Positions 29,474-42,674 of a DNA stretch of 64,000 nt are shown in pieces. The notes beneath the pieces were generated by a model, which did not search any database, was not told the origin of the DNA, and saw only the letters and a program-made list of their open reading frames with translations. The first letter of the stretch is position 1. Each line of letters opens with the position of its first letter. The position numbers and the translations under genes are program-made. The stretch is from Rhizophagus irregularis (Eukaryota; Glomeromycota; Glomeromycetes; Glomerales; Glomeraceae): assembly GCF_026210795.1 (NCBI RefSeq), contig NC_089430.1, positions 992,001 to 1,056,000 on the forward strand. The letters are read 5' to 3'.

Positions 29474-30027
29474 TACCTGCATCAGTAAATTTTTTGGAAT
29501 ATGGATCCTTAAAGATTCCATAAATTGCTTTAGAATCCTTAAGGATCTGTAATTTTATGGATTCTTTAAAAATCCATACTGATTTGTAAAATACCCTTAA
29601 GGAATCTATAAGTTTACAGATCCTTAAAGATTCTTTAAAGATTCCATATAAAAAATCCTTATATATTCCTTATATCTAAATCTTTAAAAAATTTTATTTT
29701 TATTTTAAAATTAAAAAATTACGTGTATCACGTGTTATAATCTTAATGTTTAATGATCAGCCATCTGATATCTTGATATGGAATTTTTTTTTACATAACT
29801 TTCGTCTTTATTCCCTCTCTCACCTTTTCCCTTTCTCGTTCTATTTCTTTACCCTATTCTTTCCCCTCTTTCTACAAAATCCATAATGAAACATTAAATA
29901 ATGTTTCGCTATTTTTTTAGTTAGCAGTCAGATTTTGGTAAGGTTTTTTTTTATATATTTATCAGGTTCTAATTCATTTTTTTGTTTTTTTTTTCTAGAC
30001 AGTTCTTTTGGATTACTTTGAAGGTGA

Positions 30028-31052
30028 TAGGGATTGAAATCGATTATCATTATTAGAATCGATTTTAAAATCGATTAATCGCGATTAATCATTTCGCAAA
30101 ATTTTGATTCTATAATTTGATTTTCGATTTTTGATAATCGGATTTATACTTCAAAAACAATACTATTTTATGTCGCTAGCATCTTGTTAAACGTTTTAAT
30201 GAACTTTTTATTTTCTATAATTTGTAATTATAGAATTTTTTTATACTTAAAATAATGTATTTTTTATATTTTAAATTTAAAATAATGAATTTTAAAACTT
30301 ATTTTTCGGTGTAACAGATAAATTTGATGATGATCATTTAATAAACTACTTTTATTATCAATACTGCTATAGGTGTCATCGAAATTAATTACGGATTTTA
30401 CCACGATTACGGCACGTGCCGCATTGCCAACTGTAAAAACCGTAAAATTTTATTACAGCAAAATTCAAAATATACGGGACACTTGAGAATTTTGATTGTT
30501 GGGTTGTCGGGTAGCCGGGTTACTCGGCAGTAGGTTATTATATAATCTGATATACTACTATTACACTCATGTCACGTGTTATTTATAAAATAACCTATTG
30601 CTGAGTAACCCGGCTACCCGACAACCCGACAATCAAAATTCTTAAGTGTCCCATATATTTTGAATTTTGCTGTAAGGCATTAAGTTCGGCCAGAGTTAAA
30701 TGATCTTCATGATAATTTCCTTTTTTGGAATATGGTGTAACCATTGTGTAACTCGATTCTCCATTTTTGATGGAAAGCAAAATTTCCTTTTTTGGAATTT
30801 TGTGTAATGTCACGTAATATAACAACAAAAATTCGGCCGGCATTACTGGCATTACCGGCATTATAAACTTATTTACGGCATTACAGATAATTTACGGATT
30901 TCGCCGAATTAATTACGGTATAGCCAAAATGCCAAAATTCATGAATTTCGACGACAAGTATAAATTTCGATTTTTGTTCAATAATCGATTTAAAATCGAT
31001 TCTTATCAATTTTCGATAAATTCGATTATTGTAAAATCGATTCCGATCCCTA
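30028..31052. mobile_element. hAT-type non-autonomous element, 1,025 bp
   Basis: The ends are TAGGGATTGAAATCGATT and AATCGATTCCGATCCCTA (inverted), with an 8-bp duplication GAAGGTGA at 30020-30027 and 31053-31060. Joining the flanks restores one microexon module. The subterminal regions are full of ATCGATT words; no coding frame is seen. Confidence 0.88.
30453..30675. repeat. inverted repeat with about 95-bp arms inside the hAT element
   Basis: Arms starting TTACAGCAAAATTCAAAATA pair with their reverse complement ending at 30675, with about 30 bp between. The arms include GGGTTGTCGGGTAGCCGGGT. A nested foldback element or an internal palindrome of the hAT element. Confidence 0.8.
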
Positions 31053-33103
31053 GAAGGTGATATTCTGGTAAGTTTTAAACTTTTTTTTTCTTTCTTTTAA
31101 TGAATGGTTTCTAACAGTTATTTCTTTTTTAGACGGTTCTTTCAGATTTTCTTGCGGCAAGTTTTTTTTTACAATTTTTTTTATTTTAACGGAACATTAA
31201 CTAATGTTTCATTTTCATTTTTCTTTTTTTAGATAGTCGGGTCTTTTCTTTTTAGGTTCTTTCAGATTTCCTTTGCATGTGGCATTTCGGTAAGCTTACA
31301 CTTTAATTTTTTATTTATTTTAATGATATGTTGCCTTAACTAACGTTTCATTTTATTTCCTTTTTTTAGACGTCCTTTTTTTCAGGTACTTGAACATGGA
31401 TTTCGGCAAGTAAAAAAATATTATTCATTTTTTCATATTAATGAATATTATTAACTATTCTATTTTTTCTTTTTTGGGTTTGGATATTCGAATAGGACTT
31501 TTACAAGTAAACAAAAAAAATTTCATTTTTTTATATTAACGAACATTACTAACTGTTCGTTTTCTTTTTTAGGTGATTTTGAGCCTTTTTGGACGTGAAA
31601 TACTGGCAAGTAAGAAAAAAAAATTATTTTTTTTCTTTTTATTTATTTTAATGAACATCACTAACTGTTCGTTTTCTTTTTTTTAGGTGGTTTTGAGCCT
31701 TTCTAGACGCAGAATACCGGTGTGTAAAAAAAATTATTTTTTTTCTTTTTGTTTATTTTAACAAACATTGCTAATTGTTCGTTTTTTCTCTTTTTTAGGA
31801 ATTTTTTTGATGTGGGATACCAGTAAGTTTCATAAAAAATTTGTTTCAATTTTTTTTTTTATTTTGACGAATACTAAATATTCATTTTTTTTTCTTTTTT
31901 AGGTGTTTTTTTCAACTTGGATACTGGTAAGTAACAAAAAAAGAAGTTATTTCAGATTTTTTTATATTAATGAGCATTACTAACTGCTCATTTTCATTTT
32001 TTTTAGGCGTTTTTTTTTTAAATATCTCTGGACGTAAAATACTTACAGAATAACGGCAAAGGAAAAAAGATATTGAAGATGACATCTTTCGGATTAATTT
32101 CAGTATTAGACACGCACTATAAGTTATTTCAACAAGTGTATTGAAAACAAAAAAAATCAATTTTTTCTTTTCTTTAGATGGAATGGGTCATTAATGCGTT
32201 AGAAACTGGTGGGGAATTATTTAAATTTTTATTTTACTGTAGCGAAATATCTACTAATGTTTAATTTTTTTCTTTTTAGATGGCCATTTCTTTTGATTTC
32301 TTTAGACGTGTGGGAACTTGGTAAGTGAAGACTTCTTTAAATTATTTATTTTAATAAAATGTTTATTAACGTTTCAATCTTTCTCTTTTTTTTAGACGAG
32401 TAGGTTTCAATAGAGGAATACTATCGCTTGCTATAGATCAGCTATTAGTGAATCCACAAACAGATTGATACTTTTTCAATTGGAAATCACCCGGATATTG
32501 TAAAAGCCATGCAAGCAATTAGGATTGATAACCCTCCTGCTTCAAAATCAAATGACGCTATTGACATTATACTATGATCTGGGGTATCGATTAGAGAGAA
32601 AATAATTTAATAATAGGTAAGTTTCATTGCGAAACTTCAATTGCTTCCTTTTTAATAAAAGCGTTAAATAATGTTTAATTTTTTTTAGGTTGTCTGGATA
32701 TCAACAGAAGAATTAAGGAAAAGCAATAAGTTTCATTGTGAAACTTACATAATTATTTTTTTTTAACTTTATTTATTAGTTGTTTTTGTATTTTATATTT
32801 AAATTATTGTTTTATTTTTATTAACTGGAGAAATACATAATATATACAATAATATTAAAGATAAATAAATACACATTAAATATATAAATTAATAAATAGA
32901 TTTTAATAAAAATCAATAAATAATATATTAATAAAAATTAAATAAATATCCCTAAGGATTCTTTCCTATCCTTAGGGATTCTTTAAACTTTTTAATTCCA
33001 AGGATCCGTTGAGGTGGGGAAGGATCCACGCAAATCTTTACTATTTACGGAAAATAAGGATTTCACGTGGATCCTGACTCCTAAAACATTACCGATGTGG
33101 AGG

Positions 33104-34420
33104 TACCTTTGGTGTGTTCGTATGGAGGCACAGATATCACTGGTATAATTGTTTACGCTGTTTATTATGTCAGAAGACAAAAGCCTATCTAGTCAAGTAT
33201 TTACCTTCTCATGTGCACAATAGTATGTACAATGCATTACTCTCCAGGTTTTTTGCTCTATTCCTCTGGGTAGCATTAACACATGAATCCATTACCATGG
33301 ACATCTAACTCATCGGTACCACGTATTGCCAAACGGTTCAGCTGATCTATTATATCCTGATTGATCTGATTCATTTTAGCTAATTCCCTATTTATAGATA
33401 GAAGCAAGGAATCAACGATAACATGTGTACAGCCTTCTTTTGGTAGCCTTTCTTCGTCATCCCAAAAATCTTCAACCTTTCCTCGAAGCTTTATCATATT
33501 TTTCATTTTATCGTTATTCAAGACAAGATAAGAATATTCTTCACCGTTATTATCAATTTCTACCTTTCACAAACTTAAGTCATCGGCTTCAATATCAAGG
33601 AAATCATTATTTGTCATCTTGACTTTTCGTAAATTTTCTCTTTAAGATCATCAATATAATTGGTGGTGTGGATAAGAACGGTGAACGCTTTAGAATTTTT
33701 TTCGATACATTTGAAGAGTCAGCAGATCAACTTGACGTCCACCATGATTCTGTAATTATTGCCCATGATTAATGCTACTTATTTATGATTCAATTATCAA
33801 TCACCCATTTCACCAAGTGATCTGCTAATCACTGCGGTTAATGATATGGGAAAATTATGGTACTTTCATAGGGAGTAAAAGATTGTAGACCCTGATACAA
33901 TTGTAGGGTTTCCACACACTAACAACATATGATTTTTTATTACTAATATCATCAAGAACTGATAAACCCTTCCCTTTTATAGAATACTCAGGTTGCCTTC
34001 TGCGAATGTCCTCATTGAAAAAAATTATGTGTATTTCTTTGAAAGAGTAATAAATGTATGTGAAAATTAATATCACATCACACAGGACAGATGATTTTGG
34101 TAAAAAATTATCCAACTGATGGAGTCACTTTGGACTAGCTGGTTGAATGACCCTTAATACTGCACATAAAACATATTGCGGTAGAATACCCTCTATTTCA
34201 TCTATTGAATCGATAATGAATCGCACATGTTGGGATATATTCCTATTCAAAAGTGGATCAACGAGTGATTAGCCTATACACGTAATTTACATGCACTAAT
34301 ATTAATAGGATGGTAAAATCTACCGTTTATCTGGGATCTAGATTCTAATAGCATAATTTCCTTTTTCGATTAATTCTATCAACACAATCGATCTACAAAT
34401 GTAAAACGACATGTCTTTAT
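33104..34420. other. no recognisable gene; degenerate sequence
   Basis: Only short frames occur, the longest on the minus strand (33276-33521 and 33855-34115). They show charged helical sequence but no motif I recognise, and are best treated as decayed gene or transposon fragments. Confidence 0.5.
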
Positions 34421-35605
34421 TAAAGCTCTGAACGGTTCTGGTTTGAACCGGGAACCGATCCGGAACCGGCAAAAAATTCAGTTCGGTTCTCGGTTCGGTT
34501 TTGGACTTGGAACTGTCCGGTTCAGTTCAGTTCTATCCGAAATTAAGAAAAAATGCGAAAAAACGAATATGCGACTATCCAGTGATCGTACAAGGACGAG
34601 CCATAGCTCGTTGGAATCCTCTCATCAAGACGCGTCGAATAATGGTAAAATCAAGTCTCTAGCATCGATAGATCACGAGATAGCATATGATGAGTGTTTC
34701 TTAAAAAATTTGCATTAGAAAACGATCCATTGATGCTAGAGACATGAATATACCACCATTCGACGCATCTCGACGAGACGAATCTAATGAGCTATAATTC
34801 GTCTTTTTACAATCACTGGATGGTCGTGTATTCGTTTTTTCGCATTTTTTTTTAAATTTTCGAACGTCAAAAATTAAAATTCCGATACAAGCGATTAAAC
34901 GCTATCTATTGATCACACAAAGACGAATTTTAGCTCATTGGATTCGTCTCACTGAGACGAGTCGAATGGTGGTAAAATGATGTCACTAGCATCGATAGAT
35001 CGTTTTCTAATGCGAATTGTTTAAGAAACACTCATTATGGGCTATCTTACGATCTATCGATGCTAGAGACTTGTCTTACCACCATTCGACTCGTCTCAGT
35101 GAGACGAATCCAATGAGCTAAAATTCGTCTTTGTGTGATCAATATATAGCGTTTAATCGCTTGTATTGGAATTTTAATTTTTGACGTTCGAAAATTTAAA
35201 AAAAATGCGAAAAAACGAATACACGACCATCCAGTGATTGTAAAAAGATGAATTATAGCTCATTAGATTCGACTCGTTGAGATGCATCGAATGGTGGTAA
35301 ATTCATGTCTCTAGCATCAATGGATCGTTTTGTAATACAAATTTTTTAAGAAACACTCACCATGTTCTATCTCGTGAACTATCGATGGTAGAGACTTGGT
35401 TTTACCACCATTCGACGCGTCTCGATGAGAGGATTCCAACGAGCTATGGCTCGTCACTGGATGGTCGTATATTCATTTTTTCGCATTTTTATTAATTTTG
35501 GATAGAACCGAACTGAACCGGACGGTTCCGGTTCGGTTCCATTTCGGTTTTCGTTCTACCCGAACCGCAAAAAAACCGAACCGACCCGACCCATTCAGAG
35601 CTTTA
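34421..35605. mobile_element. hAT-type foldback element, 1,185 bp
   Basis: Perfect 12-bp inverted ends TAAAGCTCTGAA / TTCAGAGCTTTA and an 8-bp duplication GTCTTTAT (34413-34420 and 35606-35613). Nearly the whole element is one inverted repeat with arms of about 580 bp centred near 35015. Each arm also contains a smaller palindrome (centres near 34700 and 35345). The ends are rich in GGTTCGGTT/AACCGAACC words. Non-coding. Confidence 0.9.
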
Positions 35606-35613
35606 GTCTTTAT

Positions 35614-37405
35614 TAGTTATGTAAAACTGTTGCTAGAACCTTCGAGTAAAAATGGCTTCATACAGTATGACGAAATTCTTACATCTTTACTTCTACCTAA
35701 TTTATGTGCATAATATATACGAAGTGCCTTTCAGCTAAACCGTGTGATACGGACTCATAAAAAAGAAGCAGCCAGAAAAAAGGTTGGGCAAGAATTTTCC
35801 CGATATTGCCTGCGCATCTTCAGGTGATCGATTCCGCATGATGAAGTTTCTTTCGCATAAATTACCACGTCATTCAGAAAAAAAGATACGATGATCCAGT
35901 ATATGAGTGCGATCCACCAGATAATTCACCGACAGTTACTGGGAGATAATAGGACTCATCTTTGGTGAAACTTTCTTTTCATATCTTCTGTCACGATAAT
36001 AATAACCTCTATTATACCTATTATATCTATTGTATCTATTATACTCATAATGGATCACAGTCTAGTAGTTTGACTATTTTTTCTGTAACTTTCTTTCACT
36101 ATATGTGGAATATGCATTTCTTCCGTAATCTCCAAGCGACACTTTATTCCCTTTAGAGTTCACTAAAAAACTAAAACAATACTCTCAGTAGATTATATGT
36201 TCTCGAAATTGGTTGTCTTTAACTGTTCACAAAAATGGAAAGAGAAGAGTTCCCAGTTCCCACTAATGTTAAAACATTTATTACTAGAAAACGGAAACAG
36301 CAAAGCGAAAAAGATTTTTTTCATAAATCTTGTTCGTATGTTGTTATATGATCTATGTGTCTAAAATATTTATTTAGTATATTACAGGGGTATAATTATA
36401 GTAGTATTACATATAATCGTGATACTGTAATACACAATTAGTATAAAAAAAAAATAAACTCGATTGTGACAGGGTTAAAACAAATGCTAGTTCAGTACGG
36501 TAAATATTCCTTTGGGACGAAACAATTCAGGCATGGAATTTCTATAACTAGTGTTACATGAGATAATCGACACAGTTGGCACATGTCAAATTGACTTTCT
36601 TGATCGTTCCATTCCTGTTATGTGAAGAAATAATAAACCTATTAATGTAATGTTGCTCTATAATAAAATAGAGATAAGCAAAAGTTGTGTAGTTATTTTT
36701 GTTACGTGTGTGTCTTAAAAAATCCTCTAGTACTATAGTATACTTTTTTCGGAGCAGAAAGCTTTAACTGGAACATTTGACACTATGTTAATAACAGAGT
36801 GGAATCGAACGGGAAGATAGTCAAAACTATTAAGAATCTAATGACATTCACTATCTACTAATACCTACTGTTTGTTTTTTATCTGTTGTTCATTATTGTA
36901 ACAAGATAAACATCTGTCGTTACAAACTATAGACATCTACCGACTTTATCGTTACCAAAAACATGGAGGCTTTATTATCATCATACATATTCGTATTATA
37001 ATGGAATTAATATGTCATCAACACAAATCATTACGATATTGAGCATTATTTTATAGGCGAAGCCAGTTTCGATATCACTATGGGACATGTTTACGGTCTT
37101 ACATTGTAACGATGGAATGGGTGAAACTAGTTAAAGCTACAGTTGTTATATTTATTGATCTCATTACGTGCAGGAATCGCAAACATATGATTGGTTCTAG
37201 AAACTTTAGTAGAGAATATATCTGGAGGGTATCCTTTGAGATGTATACGAAAAATCCTTGGTCTATGAAATGGTAGCACTCTCCCGCAGTTACTCAAACC
37301 TGTTACCATTGGTAACAAGTTTTCCATGTAGACAGTGCCCTCTGAGCACCCTGCAGCACAGCTGTCTACGTTCTTCTTTCGCATGAGCGTCTTGCCCTAT
37401 GAACT
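35614..37405. other. no recognisable gene; AT-rich decayed sequence
   Basis: No frame above 85 codons shows a motif. A minus-strand frame at 37127-37384 is short and featureless. Splice-like signals occur but no coherent exon chain was found. Confidence 0.5.
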
Positions 37406-37609
37406 AACCGTCTTGTTCTAGATTCCATCTACCCTTTGGGTACAAAGTAGAACTGGAGTAACTAGGACTTTATCCTAGAAGGATATACCCATTAATTGGT
37501 TTTTGATAACTATTATTTATACGTTATGATTAACACAGGTCGAATGAAAAAAAATCGGATTTTGACCCTTTTAAAATAGTTTTGCCGATATTAGCATATA
37601 CATGCCGAT

Positions 37610-38410
37610 TTTTCGCGTATTTATGTATAGATTTGCCCATTTATGCCAATTTTTAATAAAATCTGATACATCAGTCGGAAATACCAATTTTTAATGGCCG
37701 ATCTTTGTTAATATTAAATTCGGATGTTGTTATTATTATATAGTATTGTCCGCTTTTCATATCGGAGGTTTGATGTACAAATCGGAATTTGCTCCTTTAA
37801 ATATAGCCATGCCAATTTCAGTATAGCTTTCGATGAAATCCGATAATTCAGTCGGAAATACCAATTTTTAATGACCGATCTTTGTTAAATAAAACCGATA
37901 TTAAATTCAGATGTTGTTATTATTATATAGTATTGTTCGCTTTTCATATCGCAGGTCTGATGTACAAATCGGAATTCGCTCCTTTAAATATAGCCATGCC
38001 AATTTCAGTATAGCTTTCGATGAAATCCGATAATTCAGTCGGAAATACCAATTTTTAATGACCGATCTTTGTTAAATAAAACCGATATTAAATTCGGATG
38101 TTGTTATTATTATATAGTATTGTTCGCTTTTCATATCGCAGGTCTGATGTACAAATCGGAATTCGCTCCTTTAAATATAGCCATGCCAATTTCAGTATAG
38201 CTTTCAATGAAATCCGATAATTCAGTCGGAAATACCAATTTTTAATGACCAATCTTTGTTAAATAAAACCGATATTAAATTCGGATGTTGTTATTATTAT
38301 ATAGTATTGTTCGCTTTTCATATCGCAGGTCTGATGTACAAATCGGAATTCGCTCCTTTAAATATAGCCATGCCGATTACAGCATATCTTTGCCGATTTA
38401 AAGTATAATA
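37610..38410 (+). repeat. 187-bp tandem repeats, left subterminal array
   Basis: About four units with a period of 187 bp; for example ATATAGCCATGCC recurs at 37801, 37988, 38175 and 38362. Units carry several ATCGG/CCGAT words. The outermost unit is the most diverged. Confidence 0.9.
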
Positions 38411-38679
38411 CTGTCGCGGTAATACTGCAGACTTAATAATTTTAATATATATATATATATACACTAATGTACCGACTTCATAACAATGAAAATTCGGATA
38501 GAGAAGAAAAAAAGGAAGCATTGGAAAATAAGTGAATTAAACCTTCACGATATACTTAAAGATAATAAACTTAGGACCTTAGGTGGAAAATTAGTTAAGT
38601 GCTTCTTAACTTAACAAATGGAAATATACTTATACCATATAAGAAAAAGAGAACATAATTATTTAAAAAAAAAATTATT

Positions 38680-39465
38680 TTAATTTTTTTTATTATTATT
38701 ATTATTATTATCAGGTAAGTTGGAGCGCGAACGTAATAAGTTTCTCGGATTTTTTAGAGTTTGATTTTCCGCTGAAATTAACAAAAGATATGTTAATGAA
38801 ATAATATGAAATAATAGGACAAAGATATTTTTAAGTAATAAGGAAGATACTTACATCGTAATTTGCGTATTTGCCGGTGAAGAGTAGAAATTGATTCTAC
38901 TTCATGGTTCTCCAGCTCCTCAACCCTATCTTCTGCGTCCCAGAGTGCATTAATAGTCCTTTGGTAAGCATTTTGGAGCTCTTGTAGTGCATTAGTAGTC
39001 CTACGATGAGCATTTTGGAGCTCTTGTATCTTGGTTTGCGAAGCATCTAATGCTTTTTTCATTGCTTTTAACTCCGCAAGGCATGTTCCCAGGCCTCTGT
39101 TATAACAATCGACATTCACTGAGCAATAAAAAAAAATACATATATATAAAAATAATGGGTGGTTAGCAAAAGCTAAGTGAATAAGTCGATAGTCCTTGGA
39201 AGCATTCTTCAGGATTGTTCCATTTAAGAACCGAGACTGCCCTGGAGGTACAAGACCTCGTCTTCAGGTGACCCATCTAAGAACCGGACAGCTCTGGGAG
39301 TATAAAACTCCGTCTACAGGCGACTCCATTAGAGAAATACAACCATGAACCTTGCGTACGATACCCACTTTTCAAAAATTTTACGGTCGTCATACGCTTC
39401 GCTTTGAGCGTCTTAAAACGCTTCTTAGATTTTTTCTGCGAGGTTGTGGAATGGCGAGAACCCAT
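38680..39465 (-). CDS. coiled-coil protein with basic N terminus (multi-exon)
   Basis: The exon chain on the minus strand: a first exon from ATG 39465 (MGSRHSTTSQKKSKKR), an unresolved donor, then 38855-39118 and 38680-38771. The last intron (38772-38854) has GTAAGT and TTTCAG ends and keeps the frame to a TAA stop at 38680-38682. The middle exon encodes heptad-rich helices with an internal repeat (IQELQNAHRRTTNAL / LQELQNAYQRTINAL). The N terminus resembles that of the gene at 46563, so the two form a family inside this transposon. Function unknown; a dimeric DNA-binding accessory protein is possible. Confidence 0.55.
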
Positions 39466-39715
39466 AATGGCGTTAATAAAATATAATTGATGAAAAGACA
39501 AAAATTATTGAGCGAAAGTAAAGGGCATGGAATGATGAAAGGTAGACTTTATATAATAAAAATACGCGTCCTGAAAAACACGAACAAGCTGATGAAAATA
39601 CACGTGAATTTTAGAATAATTATTTTTAGAATAAGGAGAATAGCAACTTTAAATTAGTAATATATTATTTTGAGATTTGAGCCGATTTTTAATAACGTTA
39701 TTCAAATTTATAGAA

Positions 39716-39962
39716 AATTCATTTTATTAAAATGTTATTTTTTTATTTAAAGGAATAACTGCCATATAAATTTTTTATCTTTCTCACTTCAACATTAAAT
39801 TACATGTAATAATACATTATATATTGGTATTATACTATCTCTATCCATAATTCTATATTACATGATTTTATGTCGTTATATACTTGACAATAAAATCTTA
39901 TCTTGAAAATCATGAATCGGTTTATACCATTTAACTAGTGCAAGTAATTATTTAAATAGACC
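39716..39962 (-). pseudogene. relic of the 3' end of a Tnp2-type transposase
   Basis: The nucleotide sequence is clearly similar to 42880-43130, the C-terminal exon of the intact transposase, with many substitutions and deletions. Nothing of the catalytic part remains. Confidence 0.7.
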
Positions 39963-40708
39963 TGTCCCTTAAGGTCTATAGGTCCGGAATGTCTAAAAAT
40001 TTGCAAATCACATGAATTTTCACTCTGGACCCACAATGGTTAGTATTTACGAGTGATAGTTTAGCCGTTTCCAAACTGATACATACGCCCAATTGCAACA
40101 ATCATGATTAAAAAAATACTTTTGTCAATTGATTGGTTACTATAAAATCGCCTTATATTGTTCGACATTCCAATTGTCGAAAACGGCAATAATCGTAGTA
40201 TAATTATTTGTTAATATTTCACGTGAACAAACAAATCAATAATTATTTATATAAAACTTTCTCCATCCCTTTATCGAATTTTAGAACGATGGTTGATTGA
40301 TTATTTTGCTAAGTAAATTTTATTTTGCGATTTTTAATAGTGATATATACATGATAATTAATTAAGTGATATCGATGGTATCAATTTTTAGTTTAATTTT
40401 AATAGTGATATACACATGATAATTAATTTAGTGATATCGATGATATTAATTTAATTAAGTGATATCGATGATATTAATTTTTAATTAAGAGATAACGATT
40501 ATGATATTATTTTAATGATGTAAGTAATAGTTAAATAGGTGATTTTTCACCTTTCTTTTCGTTTCAATCTTGTTTCTTTACATTATTAAAATAAAAAAAA
40601 AAATAAATTGACGCTTATTCCTATTTCACGTAGCGAATCACATCCTCGTTCTCCTTCTCAGGGTCGCTCTCAGCAATATCATCAATCTCCTTCCTCTCAC
40701 TCCCATCG

Positions 40709-42642
40709 ATGTCGACGTCGACATCATTCTCGTTCTCTCTCCCCTCTCCCTCCTCTCACTCTCGTCGACGTCGACGTCGACATCATTCTCGTTCTCGACA
40801 CCATTATGATTCTCTCTCCTCCTCCTCCCTCCTCCTCCTCACTCGTCGACGTCGACGTCGACATCATTCTCGTTCTCGACACCATTATCATTCTCTCTCC
40901 TCCTTTCTATCCTCTCACTCTCGTCAACGTCGACATCATTATCATTCTCGTTCTTCCAATTCTCATTCTCAACAATCCTCTCTCCCCTCTAGGGGGAGAT
41001 CGTTAACAAAAAGTATTATTATTTATATTTTTATTGAAATTATATTTAATATGACCTGTACTAATTACTTGTAAAATAATAGGAAATTTGCCGGATTTAT
41101 CGGAAGGTGGTTATATATATATATATTATTATCAAATCAATTAAAAATATAATAAATTTATAATATTTTATTAACTTCTGATAGGTGGACAACAGCAACA
41201 TCATCAAGAAGAGCAATCTTCGCAATCTTTAGGTGAGGACCCATTCATATCATCGCTTCATCAACTTCGCGCTTCTTTGCATAACTGTTTTTCCTATTAT
41301 AAAATTATTAAATCAAGAAATTCAAGAACTAAAAAGCGCGGTATCACAATTGTCTAGTCGACTGGAGGCTTTGACAGGCAGTAACTCCAGCCATTCCAGT
41401 GATAAGACGATCGCGAGTATAACAACAAGTGTTAATCGAAGTCTATCACCCGTAATAAGCAGAAATAAAGGAAAAAAACTATCACCAATGACTCCAGGCT
41501 TTAAAAAAACACTTCGTGTAAGTTACACCTCTATTATAAAATATTTATCTTTTATAATCTTTAATCATATTCATTATTATTTTAAATAGGATGAAGTTGT
41601 TCAAATCATTAATAATTTAGGTTCCAGAATTTCATTTGATGTTTCACAAACGTTTAGTGACCAGAAGAAATCAATAAACAAAAAACTTTTACCAGCGGTA
41701 AAAGCGGCAATGAATCCATCGATTGAAGTATACGATACCGAGATTGTTAATGTAATCAAACAGCTTCATAAGTCTCGCCGAGATATCTGGAAAATAACCC
41801 AGGATGGCAAATTAGATACGCACAGTAGACGTCAACATATGACTTCTCGGCGAGACCAAGTACGAAATTTAATAAAATGCAAAATTTGTCAATTATTTCT
41901 AATTGTCTATGCAATCAATTAACATTATTAATTAACTATTAATTAACTTTTTAACAGAAAATGACGCGACGTAAACGCGGTTTACAACACATGATTAACA
42001 CAAAAGACAAGGTTTTAAATGACTGCAAACCTCAAGAAATTACCTGGGACGAGTACATGAAAGATTGTGAAAAAATTGTAGTGATCTCGGAACTTCATTC
42101 CGATGAGTGGTCATCGGAAGATGAAAATCTTGCCAACAATGAAAAAAATCTAGAGAAAAGACCAGAACGTTTAGATAAATCGAATTCTGTAATCAAAATA
42201 CATGAAAAAAAATGGAAATCTACGAGAGTATGTAAAGTTATTTCTTTATCAATATAACATTTATAAATAATATTTTTTTTTAATTAGATTAGGAGAATTC
42301 TAAGTAGGGCGGATGAAATCGGGGAGAGTATTGGAACTGGTCTAATCCGTATGCGTCATCGTTTAGATAATGTCATCGATAATAAAAGTAGACCGACAGA
42401 AAAAATGCCAGACTGGTGGATTTCTTCCACCTGGGCGCCAGTTAGCGAAGACAGCGAAGACAGCGAAGACAGCAATGAAAGTCATAATGAAGGTGGCGAT
42501 AATAATGATGACAATAATAATAATGATGACAATAATAATAATGATGACAATAATAATAATGATGACAATAATGATGATGACAATAATGATGAGAATGACA
42601 ATAATAACAATAGTGCCAATAATAATAACAACGAATTCGATG

Positions 42643-42674
<32 letters not shown>

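Larger units (their letters stand above)
29870..32720 (+). repeat. tandem microexon/intron-like modules with branch-point hairpins
   Basis: About 14 modules of roughly 100-130 bp (excluding the nested insertion). Each runs: T-rich tract ending in TAG, exon-like block of 30-45 bp (often ending ACTGGCAAG or TTTCGGTAAG), GTAAG donor-like site, T/A-rich spacer, then a short hairpin whose loop holds CTAAC or CTAAT. Examples are AACGAACATTACTAACTGTT (31538-31561 in full) and AATGAGCATTACTAACTGCT (31969-31992 in full). No long reading frame joins them obviously. Confidence 0.65.
29474..33103. mobile_element. probable non-autonomous DNA transposon carrying a microexon array
   Basis: Imperfect inverted ends are visible (29479-29508 against 33069-33098, about 22 of 30 positions), both leading into GGATCC. 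Both flanks have subterminal AAGGATTCTTTAAA-type words (29500-29690 and 32945-32990). The precise boundaries and target duplication are not resolved. The interior has the microexon/intron-like array and a nested hAT element; no transposase is seen. Confidence 0.45.

Noticed and set aside
33276-33521. 81-codon minus-strand frame as a real gene
   Set aside because: Surrounded by decayed sequence, without introns, motif or conserved partner in the window.
34443-34718. 91-codon frame inside the foldback element
   Set aside because: Lies in one palindrome arm with no coding features; chance frame.
42482-42673. Leu/Ser-rich minus-strand frame resembling a membrane protein
   Set aside because: Antisense of the Asp/Asn-rich low-complexity tail of gene A.
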